DNA of 6,037 bases from Anaerolineales bacterium (GCA_025056515.1 JANWWB010000023.1:1-6037); one strand, 5' to 3'; shown: positions 1-5,316, counted from the first letter of the stretch. Numbers and translations: made by a program. The notes: generated from the sequence alone by a model not told the origin.

Positions 1-252
1 AACCGTAAGGACGTCTATTCTGTACCACTGACAGCCATTGGCGATTGGCCAACTCATCAGCGTTTTCGCCTGTCCGGAGCCGGACGGGTGGCCGATAACC
101 CCGAAAAAATCCTTGAGCACGTCAATTTCTATCTACGCAATCCGCAAGCTGATAGCGAGAAACGGCGGAAGTTTGTTCAAGAAGAATGCACTTACACCGA
201 TGGAAGTGCGGGAAGACGTACAGCTAAATTTATCTTGTCTCTTTTGGAGTAA
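1..252 (+). CDS. C-terminal fragment, probable polysaccharide glycosyl-/glycerophosphotransferase
   Basis: Frame 1 is open from the first base to a TAA at 250-252, giving the last 83 residues of a protein that begins upstream. The fragment has a helical stretch with a 'DNPEKILEHVNFYL' segment (residues 32-45), then 'RKFVQEECTYTDGSAGRRTA' (56-75), then a hydrophobic end. An '[F]..e...DGsA..R...fI' tail is typical of the C-terminal helices of GT-B-type polysaccharide transferases, especially CDP-glycerol glycerophosphotransferase-like and related capsule proteins. That assignment is from memory of the family and is only suggestive, because no catalytic domain is inside the window. The next gene starts 3 bp after the stop, and this gene's last codons carry its ribosome binding site, so the two are very likely co-transcribed. 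A UDP-GlcNAc 2-epimerase-like C-terminus is an alternative. Confidence 0.6.
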   Translation, partial: NRKDVYSVPLTAIGDWPTHQRFRLSGAGRVADNPEKILEHVNFYLRNPQADSEKRRKFVQEECTYTDGSAGRRTAKFILSLLE

Positions 253-255
253 TTT

Positions 256-1164
256 ATGAAAACCGATCCTTCTCTCAAAGACCCTCTCTACTGGGGTATG
301 ACAGAATTGGCCCTTGAAGTCGCACGGGAGGCGATGAATAAGCGCGCAGAAGCGGAACTACAGGCGCTCCAAGGAAACAAATCGTTAGCAGAAATCCACG
401 GCCAAGCCATTCGTGACTATGCTACCTTTGAACAATTGATTGGTGGCGCCTTTGACTTCTTAAAAAGAATCGGCCATCCCCTTCGCGGAATCGCAGTAGA
501 CATGGGCTCGGGCACCGGTGTTGGTGCAAGTATTCTTTCTAACCGTGCCGAAATCTCACAAGTTTATGCGGTGGAATTTTCACAGTATTTCGTCGAAAAG
601 GTTATGCCTCTTGTCTTTGCTGAATTCCATGCGCAGGTTGAAAAAATTCAACGGGTCGTAAGTGATTTCAACCGTCTCGATTTGCCACATGGTTCAGTCA
701 ACCTCATCCTAGATATTGATTCCTTCCACCACTCCGAAAATCTTGATACCACCCTAAAAGAATGTGCTCGCGTTCTAACCTGGGACGGAGTCATTATTGC
801 CATTGACAGAGCCTGGCCCGACTACTATACGCAAGAACAACTGGAAGAGATGCTCAATCGTCAACTCCCCGACCGACTGAAAGAAAAGTACGGTATTCCT
901 CTTGACCAAAGTTTCACCAGGCGTGATTTCGGTGAACATGAATATACGATTGGTCAATGGTGTAATTTCTTTGAACGAAACGGATTTGACCCTATTGTCT
1001 TTCACATCTGGCATCCACCAGCACTTAACCGTATCTGGCTAAGAATACCGACTTTTGATTTTTCAATCGCCCTGAGCAGTTGGCTGTATCGACAAGGGAA
1101 ACGCCGCTTGTGGGCATATGGTTATGCCAAGCGAGTTCTGTTCGTTTGCACAAGAAAGAAATGA
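256..1164 (+). CDS. Class I SAM-dependent methyltransferase
   Basis: The protein has 302 residues. A helical N-terminal extension (about 1-75) precedes a Rossmann methyltransferase domain. Motif I is 'VDMGSGTG' (81-88). The acidic residue that normally binds the SAM ribose is E107 in 'AVEFS'. 'SDFNRLDLP' (136-144) fits the adenine-side loop, and 'VNLILDIDSFHHSENLDTTL' (148-167) followed by 'ARVLTWDG' (171-178) fits the motif IV and 'RVLkpGG' region of Methyltransf_11-like enzymes. A roughly 120-residue C-terminal part, rich in aromatics and ending in basic residues, probably decides the acceptor. The acceptor is unknown; the setting suggests a sugar or a lipid-linked glycan (inference). The start is fixed by GGAG at 246-249, six bases before the ATG. 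The stop overlaps the next start by 4 nt (ATGA), implying translational coupling. Sampled blocks are near 45-47% GC, clearly lower than the next genes. Confidence 0.85.
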   Translation: MKTDPSLKDPLYWGMTELALEVAREAMNKRAEAELQALQGNKSLAEIHGQAIRDYATFEQLIGGAFDFLKRIGHPLRGIAVDMGSGTGVGASILSNRAEISQVYAVEFSQYFVEKVMPLVFAEFHAQVEKIQRVVSDFNRLDLPHGSVNLILDIDSFHHSENLDTTLKECARVLTWDGVIIAIDRAWPDYYTQEQLEEMLNRQLPDRLKEKYGIPLDQSFTRRDFGEHEYTIGQWCNFFERNGFDPIVFHIWHPPALNRIWLRIPTFDFSIALSSWLYRQGKRRLWAYGYAKRVLFVCTRKK

Positions 1165-1910
1165 ACGCTCAAAACGAAGTCCTCGCCCTGATTCCAGCGC
1201 GTGGCGGTTCAAAGGGTATTCCGCGCAAGAATATCCGTCCGTTCGCCGGTTATCCTTTGATCGCTTTCACCATCGCTGCCGCCCGGCAGGCTAAAACAGT
1301 AACACGTGTGATTGTCTCAACCGACGACGAAGAGATTGCCGCCATCGCCCGCCGCTACGGCGCAGAGACCCCTTTCCTGCGCCCGGCGGAACTGGCCGGT
1401 GACCACGTCCCTGACCTTCCTGTCTTCGCGCATGCCCTGGACTGGCTCGAACAACACGAAAACTACCGCCCCGAGGCCATCGTCCACCTTCATCCCACCA
1501 CACCCGTCCGCCCGCAGGGATGCATAGATGAGGCCGTCCGCATCCTGCTGGCGCATCCCGAAGCCGACGCGGTCCGAAGTGTTGTCGAAGCCGGTCAAAC
1601 ACCGTATAAGATGTGGCAGATTGACCCGCAAAGTGGCCGCATGATCCCCTTGCTGGAAATCCCTGGCAACCCCGAACCTTACAACACGCCGCGCCAGGAG
1701 CTTCCAACTGTCTATTGGCAAACCGGACACGTGAACGTCACACGCCCCACCACGATCCGCCGCGGCTCAATGACCGGTCGGGTGCTCTATCCGTTGATAA
1801 TCGACTCGCGCTATTTGGTGGACATTGACACACCTGCTGATTGGCAATTCGCCGAGTGGCTGGTACAACAAGGAATTGAAGGCATGGTCTGGCCTATCGA
1901 GGTGAAATGA
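1161..1910 (+). CDS. neuA: Acylneuraminate (nonulosonate) cytidylyltransferase, stand-alone copy
   Basis: This 249-residue enzyme should transfer CMP from CTP to a 3-deoxy ulosonic acid such as a sialic-acid-like sugar, in the cytosol. The N-terminal nucleotide loop 'ARGGSKGIPRKN' (13-24) is the family hallmark. Further marks are 'STDDEEIA' (53-60), 'RQELP' (178-182) and the metal-binding 'DID' (221-223) before 'TPADW'. I chose the ATG at 1161, overlapping the methyltransferase stop, because homology begins a few residues later; an in-frame TTG at 1080 lies inside the upstream gene and is rejected. Only a weak purine-rich site (AAGAAAGA) precedes it, so coupling to the upstream gene is likely. 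The gene is a tandem paralogue of the next one and lacks its phosphatase domain. The sugar-side motifs differ from textbook NeuA: 'LHPTTPVR' replaces 'LQPTSPLR' and 'TGHVNV' replaces 'NGAIY'. The symbol is family-level; the true sugar is unknown. Confidence 0.85.
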   Translation: MNAQNEVLALIPARGGSKGIPRKNIRPFAGYPLIAFTIAAARQAKTVTRVIVSTDDEEIAAIARRYGAETPFLRPAELAGDHVPDLPVFAHALDWLEQHENYRPEAIVHLHPTTPVRPQGCIDEAVRILLAHPEADAVRSVVEAGQTPYKMWQIDPQSGRMIPLLEIPGNPEPYNTPRQELPTVYWQTGHVNVTRPTTIRRGSMTGRVLYPLIIDSRYLVDIDTPADWQFAEWLVQQGIEGMVWPIEVK

Positions 1911-3127
1911 ATAAGCCCGAAGTCCTCGCTCTCATCCCCGCGCGCGGCGGCTCGAAGGGCATCCCGCGTAAGAACATCCGCCCCTTTGCCGGTTACCCGC
2001 TCATCGCCTATAGCATCGCCGCAGGTCTCCAAGCCAAGACCGTGACGCGCGTCATTGTCAGCACTGATGACGAAGAAATCGCCGAAATCGCCCGACGCTT
2101 TGGCGCAGAGATACCATTCCTGCGCCCGGTCGAATTGGCCGGTGACCGCACTCCGGATTTGCCGGTCTTTCGACACGCCCTAGAGTGGCTATATAAAAAC
2201 CAAGCCTATCGCCCAGAAGTCGTGGTACACCTACGCCCGACGACACCGCTCCGACCTCCCGACCTGGTAGACCGCGCAGTGCGACTCTTGCTCTCTCATC
2301 CTGAAGCCGATTCAGTGCGTGGAATTACCCCAGCCCACCAAAACCCCTTCAAGATGTGGCTTATGGATAGCGAAGATAAGCCCATCCGTCCGCTAATCAC
2401 TATACCCGGTATGGATGAACCTTATAATGCCCCGCGCCAGAGCCTGCCGCAAGCGTATATGCACACCGGCCTGATAGATGTCATTCGCCCAAAGGTCATC
2501 CTGGAGAAACACTCCATGAGCGGTCAGGTCATCCTACCGGTCTTGTTCGAATCGCAATACGACATTGACCTCGATACGCCCGAGGACTGGCGACGCGCCG
2601 AAGAACGGATTTCCCTTTCGCCGCCGCCGATGGTCTGGCCTGATCAACCGCGTCGTCCAATGCCGCAGAAAATCGAAATGCTGGTCATGGATTTCGATGG
2701 CGTCCTGACCGACAACCGTGTTTGGGTGGACCAGGACGGACGCGAAATGGTAGCCGCCAATCGCTCGGACAGTCTATGGTTGAAGCTACTGCGAGAGAAG
2801 GGCGTGCAAGCTTTCGTTCTCTCAAAAGAGACCAACCCAGTGGTCGCCGCCCGTTGCCGCAAGATGGGCATACCGTATATCCAAGGAGAAGATGACAAGG
2901 CAACCACCCTCCAGAAGTTGCTTGCAGAGCACCAGGTAGACCCGGCACATGTGGTCTACTGTGGTAATGATATCAACGACCTACCGTGCTTCCCGTTGGT
3001 CGGCTGGGCAGTCGCTGTGGCCGATGCCGTCCCCGAAGTAATACGCCAAGCCGATTTTGTCCTCAGTCGGCGCGGCGGTCATGGAGCAATCCAGGAATTA
3101 TGTGCTCTCATTTTAGCCAAATTTTAA
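1907..3127 (+). CDS. neuA: Bifunctional nonulosonate cytidylyltransferase / KdsC-like HAD phosphatase fusion
   Basis: The protein has 406 residues. Residues 1-245 are a NeuA-type domain with nucleotide loop 'ARGGSKGIPRKN' (12-23), 'LRPTTPLR' (109-116), 'RQSLP' (177-181) and metal motif 'DLD' (221-223). After a Pro-rich linker, residues 257-405 form a KdsC-like HAD domain. Its nucleophile/acid pair is D262 and D264 in 'DFDGVLTD', motif II is S306 in 'VLSKE', motif III is K331 in 'DDK', and motif IV is D355 and D358 in 'GNDIND'. All expected catalytic positions are therefore present, which suggests an active phosphatase acting on a phosphorylated sugar acid (inference). The order of domains recalls animal CMP-sialate synthetase, whose HAD domain is, as I recall, catalytically dead. 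A 4-nt ATGA overlap with the previous gene and GAGGTG just upstream set the start. It is the phosphatase-bearing member of the tandem pair. Confidence 0.88.
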   Translation: MNKPEVLALIPARGGSKGIPRKNIRPFAGYPLIAYSIAAGLQAKTVTRVIVSTDDEEIAEIARRFGAEIPFLRPVELAGDRTPDLPVFRHALEWLYKNQAYRPEVVVHLRPTTPLRPPDLVDRAVRLLLSHPEADSVRGITPAHQNPFKMWLMDSEDKPIRPLITIPGMDEPYNAPRQSLPQAYMHTGLIDVIRPKVILEKHSMSGQVILPVLFESQYDIDLDTPEDWRRAEERISLSPPPMVWPDQPRRPMPQKIEMLVMDFDGVLTDNRVWVDQDGREMVAANRSDSLWLKLLREKGVQAFVLSKETNPVVAARCRKMGIPYIQGEDDKATTLQKLLAEHQVDPAHVVYCGNDINDLPCFPLVGWAVAVADAVPEVIRQADFVLSRRGGHGAIQELCALILAKF

Positions 3128-3133
3128 GTTCGA

Positions 3134-3154
3134 AGGCGGATTGAACATCCGTCT
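3134..3154 (+). promoter_or_regulatory. Intergenic hairpin between the fusion gene and the NeuB gene
   Basis: AGGCGGAT at 3134-3141 and ATCCGTCT at 3147-3154 can form an 8-bp stem, including one G-U pair in RNA, with a 5-base loop TGAAC. The only T-run (3168-3173) begins 14 bases after the stem and abuts the Shine-Dalgarno site, so it does not look like a standard intrinsic terminator. It may be an mRNA processing or partial attenuation element, or chance. Confidence 0.3.
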
Positions 3155-3173
3155 CAACATGAAAACATTTTTT

Positions 3174-3178
3174 GGAGG
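3174..3178 (+). promoter_or_regulatory. Ribosome binding site deciding the NeuB start
   Basis: GGAGG lies five bases before the ATG at 3184. The reading frame extends upstream to an in-frame TTG at 3172, but that codon overlaps this Shine-Dalgarno sequence, so ATG 3184 is the better start. Confidence 0.8.
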
Positions 3179-3183
3179 AAGCT

Positions 3184-4068
3184 ATGGCAGAAGTAAGAAT
3201 CGGAAAACACTTGGTTGGCGATGGACACCCGGCTTATATCATCGCAGAAATCGGTATCAACCATAACGGTGACATCAACATCGCCAAAAAGTTGATTGAC
3301 GTAGCCGTGTTGGCAGGCTGTCAGGCTGTGAAGTTCCAGAAACGGACGATTGAGGTCGTCTATACCAAAGAAGAACTGGAACGTCCACGCGAAAGCCCCT
3401 TCGGAACCACCAACGGCGATCTCAAACGTGCCCTAGAGTTCGGTCTAGAACAATATCAAGAAATCGATCGCTACTGTAAAGAGAAGGGCATTGACTGGTT
3501 CGCCTCTTGTTGGGACGAGGGTTCGGTGGATTTCATCGACCAGTTCGATGTGCCCTGCTTCAAAATCGCCTCAGCCTGCCTGACCGATGACAACCTGCTG
3601 CGCCACACCCGCTCGAAGGGCAAGCCCATCCTGCTCTCAACCGGCATGAGCACCCTCGAGCAGATTGACCACGCAGTTGAAATCCTTGGTAAGGAAGACC
3701 TGATCCTGCTCCACACCTGCAGCGCCTATCCGGCTGATTATGCTGAGCTCAATCTGCGCATGATTCAAACGCTGCGTCAGCGATATGGCATACCAGTCGG
3801 TTATTCCGGTCACGAAACCGGCCTTTCGACCACCATTGCAACCATCCCTCTTGGCGCTTGCGTCATTGAACGGCACATCACCCTTGACCGTGCAATGTGG
3901 GGCAGCGACCAGGCCGCCTCGGTCGAGCCACAAGGATTTATGCGCCTGGTACGCGATATCCGGCTGGTAGAAACCGCTCTTGGCGACGGCGTCAAGCGGG
4001 TCTGGGATAGCGAAGTTCCGGTGATGAAGAAACTCCGCCGCGTCGATACTGTCGGCAGCAAGGAGTAA
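3184..4068 (+). CDS. neuB: NeuB-type sialic-acid-like sugar synthase lacking the SAF domain
   Basis: This 294-residue TIM-barrel enzyme of the NeuB family should condense phosphoenolpyruvate with an N-acyl hexosamine or other aldose to give a nonulosonic-type acid. Visible marks are 'AEIGINHNGD' (21-30), 'VKFQKR' (49-54), 'KIAS' (127-130), 'LSTGMS' (151-156), 'HTCSAYPA' (177-184), 'GYSGHETG' (206-213) and 'IERHITLD' (228-235). H210 and H231 match the metal ligands and E229 is conserved. Typical NeuB proteins are about 335-350 residues and end in an antifreeze-like SAF domain; this one stops shortly after 'KKLRRVD' (282-288), where that domain normally begins. No SAF-like sequence appears downstream in any frame that I could see, so this looks like a true short form. 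It sits 56 bp after the CMP-synthetase/phosphatase fusion and 6 bp before the isomerase gene. The symbol is family-level; the aldose substrate is unknown. Confidence 0.87.
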   Translation: MAEVRIGKHLVGDGHPAYIIAEIGINHNGDINIAKKLIDVAVLAGCQAVKFQKRTIEVVYTKEELERPRESPFGTTNGDLKRALEFGLEQYQEIDRYCKEKGIDWFASCWDEGSVDFIDQFDVPCFKIASACLTDDNLLRHTRSKGKPILLSTGMSTLEQIDHAVEILGKEDLILLHTCSAYPADYAELNLRMIQTLRQRYGIPVGYSGHETGLSTTIATIPLGACVIERHITLDRAMWGSDQAASVEPQGFMRLVRDIRLVETALGDGVKRVWDSEVPVMKKLRRVDTVGSKE

Positions 4069-4074
4069 CCCCTC

Positions 4075-4905
4075 ATGGCTCGGATTGGCATTATGCAGGG
4101 ACGTCTTGTCCCTCCTATCGACAACCGAATCCAATGCTTCCCCCGAGATCGATGGCCAGATGAATTCGAACTGGGCAAACAAGCCGGGATTGATTGCATC
4201 GAGTGGATTTATGACCTCTACGGAGCAGATGTCAATCCAATCGCAACCGATGCCGGAATTGCGCAAATCAAATCGCTCAGCGAACAAACCGGCGTGCGCG
4301 TGCTCTCGATTTGTGCCGACTACTTTATGGACCGCCCCTTGGTGCGCGCCAGCGCCGGAGAATGGGCTGAACGTCTGGCGATCTTTGATTGGCTGCTCGG
4401 GCGCGGCGCTCTCCTCGGCATCAATCGGATTGTCGTCCCTTTTGTAGATGCCTCACGCATCGAAACCGATGAAGAACTTGAGAGCGTCATCGTCACCCTG
4501 CAGCGCATCTTACCGATGGCCGAGCGAACAGGGATTGAAATCCATCTCGAAACCTCCCTACCACCAGCGCGCTTCGCCGCACTGCTTGAACGCCTGCCAC
4601 ATCCATTGCTCAAAGCGAATTACGATTCTGGCAACAGTGCTTCGCTCGGCTACCACCCCCACGACGAATTTGCCGCTTATGGACATCGCATCGGCAGCAT
4701 TCACATCAAAGACCGCCTACTCGGGGGCAGCACCGTTCCTCTAGGCCACGGCAACACCGATTTTGTCGCTCTAGCCGAGGAGCTGCGCCGGGTGAATTAC
4801 CAAGGCGATTTCATCTTGCAAGTCGCCCGCGGTCAACCCGGAGAGGAGGTTGAGTGGACGCGCAAGAATCGTCAATTTGTTGAACGATTGCTGGCACAAT
4901 CGTGA
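4075..4905 (+). CDS. Sugar phosphate isomerase/epimerase-like TIM-barrel protein
   Basis: The protein has 276 residues and belongs to the xylose isomerase-like / AP endonuclease family 2 TIM-barrel superfamily, cytosolic with no signal peptide. It opens with 'IGIMQGRL' (4-11) and has 'GIDCIEW' (38-44) early in the barrel. Probable metal ligands are E159 in 'HLETSLPP', D184 in 'NYDSGNS' and H210 in 'HIKDR' (209-213). 'LGHGNTDF' (223-230) and 'FILQVARG' (246-253) are the usual late-barrel motifs. Members interconvert ketoses and aldoses or epimerise sugars; the substrate cannot be read from sequence. Sitting 6 bp after the NeuB gene, it probably makes or modifies the sugar precursor used by NeuB (inference). 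AAGGAG at 4060-4065, inside the end of the NeuB gene, is its ribosome binding site, nine bases before the ATG. Length is normal for the family. Confidence 0.85.
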   Translation: MARIGIMQGRLVPPIDNRIQCFPRDRWPDEFELGKQAGIDCIEWIYDLYGADVNPIATDAGIAQIKSLSEQTGVRVLSICADYFMDRPLVRASAGEWAERLAIFDWLLGRGALLGINRIVVPFVDASRIETDEELESVIVTLQRILPMAERTGIEIHLETSLPPARFAALLERLPHPLLKANYDSGNSASLGYHPHDEFAAYGHRIGSIHIKDRLLGGSTVPLGHGNTDFVALAEELRRVNYQGDFILQVARGQPGEEVEWTRKNRQFVERLLAQS

Positions 4906-4939
4906 ACCACGGCCAGCCAGAAAACAACCCTCCATAAAC

Positions 4940-5084
4940 CACCAAGGACGCGAAGGATAACACTAAAGATGCGATGAAAAGCAATCAACACCATGCGAAT
5001 ACAAGCATACAAAGGGTAAAAGAGATAGCGCAGAACGCTCTTCAACTCCCCCTCCACCTTCGTGCCCGGTAAGCATCCTTGGTG
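4940..5084. repeat. Degenerate long inverted repeat (possible remnant of a miniature element)
   Basis: CACCAAGGA at 4940-4948 is the exact reverse complement of TCCTTGGTG at 5076-5084. Just inside, CGCGAAGG (4949-4956) matches the reverse complement of CCTTCGTG (5057-5064) at 7 of 8 positions. On the right side 11 extra bases separate the two halves, so the arms are no longer symmetrical. The 'CACCAAGGAcgCGAAGG' type of arm is one I recall from dispersed intergenic repeats in environmental bacterial genomes, but copy number cannot be judged from one window. The interior of about 100 bp shows nothing else I recognise. Confidence 0.4.
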
Positions 5085-5093
5085 TTGAAATAA

Positions 5094-5106
5094 ATTTGGA
5101 AAGGTG
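5094..5106 (+). repeat. 13-bp direct repeat, left copy
   Basis: ATTTGGAAAGGTG occurs here and again, exactly, at 5269-5281. The two copies lie on either side of the 103-bp palindrome. They may be a target-site duplication or a duplicated upstream sequence. Confidence 0.5.
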
Positions 5107-5140
5107 CTCTGTCGCAAGGAGGCAAACTCTCATGTTTGAG

Positions 5141-5243
5141 TGTCTTTGCGAGGGCGGCGTAGCCGCCGAAGCAATCTCCTGGCAATCCAGGAGACTGCTT
5201 CCCTCACGCTTCGCTCGGGGCAGGCGCTGCGCTCGCAGTGACA
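5141..5243. repeat. 103-bp nested palindromic repeat (REP/MITE-like)
   Basis: The ends are imperfect inverted repeats: TGTCTTTGCGAG (5141-5152) against CTCGCAGTGACA (5232-5243), 10 of 12 positions matching. Inside is a perfect GGCGGC-GTA-GCCGCC hairpin (5153-5167). In the middle is a strong hairpin of 15 positions with one mismatch, GAAGCAATCTCCTGG (5168-5182) against CCAGGAGACTGCTTC (5187-5201), with loop CAAT. The right flank has a short GCAG-GCG-CTGC stem (5220-5230). The 'TTGCGAG...GAAGCAATCTCC...CTCGCAatGACA' layout matches a widespread class of intergenic palindromes that I recall from Chloroflexota and other environmental genomes; its minus-strand translation is a common spurious peptide. 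It has no coding capacity, so it could move only with help from another transposase. Confidence 0.75.
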
Positions 5244-5268
5244 CAATAACCGATGTTTGCAACAGAGG

Positions 5269-5281
5269 ATTTGGAAAGGTG
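5269..5281 (+). repeat. 13-bp direct repeat, right copy
   Basis: This is an exact copy of ATTTGGAAAGGTG at 5094-5106, starting 175 bases after it. It lies 36 bases upstream of the oxidoreductase start codon. Confidence 0.5.
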
Positions 5282-5303
5282 ATTTCTTCACCCGTGGTAC
5301 AAA

Positions 5304-5316
5304 CCAGGAGACTCCT
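5304..5316 (+). promoter_or_regulatory. Ribosome binding site of the oxidoreductase gene, self-complementary
   Basis: AGGAG (5306-5310) lies six bases before the ATG at 5317. The block AGGAGACTCCT (5306-5316) is its own reverse complement around a central A. The ten bases CCAGGAGACT (5304-5313) also occur exactly in the right arm of the upstream palindrome (5187-5196), so the palindrome's left arm could pair with this site. Confidence 0.55.

Larger units (their letters stand above)
4906..5316. other. Gene-free gap of 411 bp filled with inverted and direct repeats
   Basis: I find no credible gene here. The open frames across it on both strands are translations of palindromic repeats and have no recognisable domains. 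The gap holds a degenerate inverted repeat (4940-5084), two copies of a 13-bp direct repeat (5094-5106, 5269-5281), a 103-bp nested palindrome (5141-5243) and the ribosome binding site of the next gene. I see no convincing sigma-70 promoter: a TTGCAA at 5257-5262 has only TGATTT 17 bases downstream. There is also no stem followed by a T-run to end the upstream operon. A promoter for the oxidoreductase gene may exist but is not of a form I can call. Confidence 0.7.

Noticed and set aside
38..259. 73-residue open frame on the + strand
   Set aside because: It overlaps, in another frame, the open C-terminal end of the gene ending at 252, which has the better protein signature; this frame has no recognisable domain.
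1080..1160. Upstream in-frame TTG start that would add 27 residues to the first NeuA
   Set aside because: It lies deep inside the methyltransferase gene, the extra residues do not resemble the family, and the ATG at 1161 gives a standard ATGA overlap and the usual NeuA N-terminus.
1291..2246. Several minus-strand open frames of 62-138 residues across the NeuA genes
   Set aside because: They are antisense shadows of high-GC coding sequence, with Arg/Gly/Pro-rich translations and no domain.
3637..4287. 216-residue minus-strand open frame
   Set aside because: It spans the end of the NeuB gene and the start of the isomerase gene in antisense; both sense genes have clear catalytic motifs, and this frame has none.
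5091..5096. TAAATT as a possible -10 box
   Set aside because: There is no acceptable -35 sequence about 17 bases upstream (GGTAAG at that position).
5257..5285. Possible sigma-70 promoter TTGCAA with TGATTT 17 bases downstream
   Set aside because: The -10 match is only two of six positions, too weak to call.
4906..5316. CRISPR array or tRNA gene in the repeat-rich gap
   Set aside because: There are no regularly spaced identical repeats with unique spacers, and no cloverleaf or T-loop signature; the structures are palindromes.
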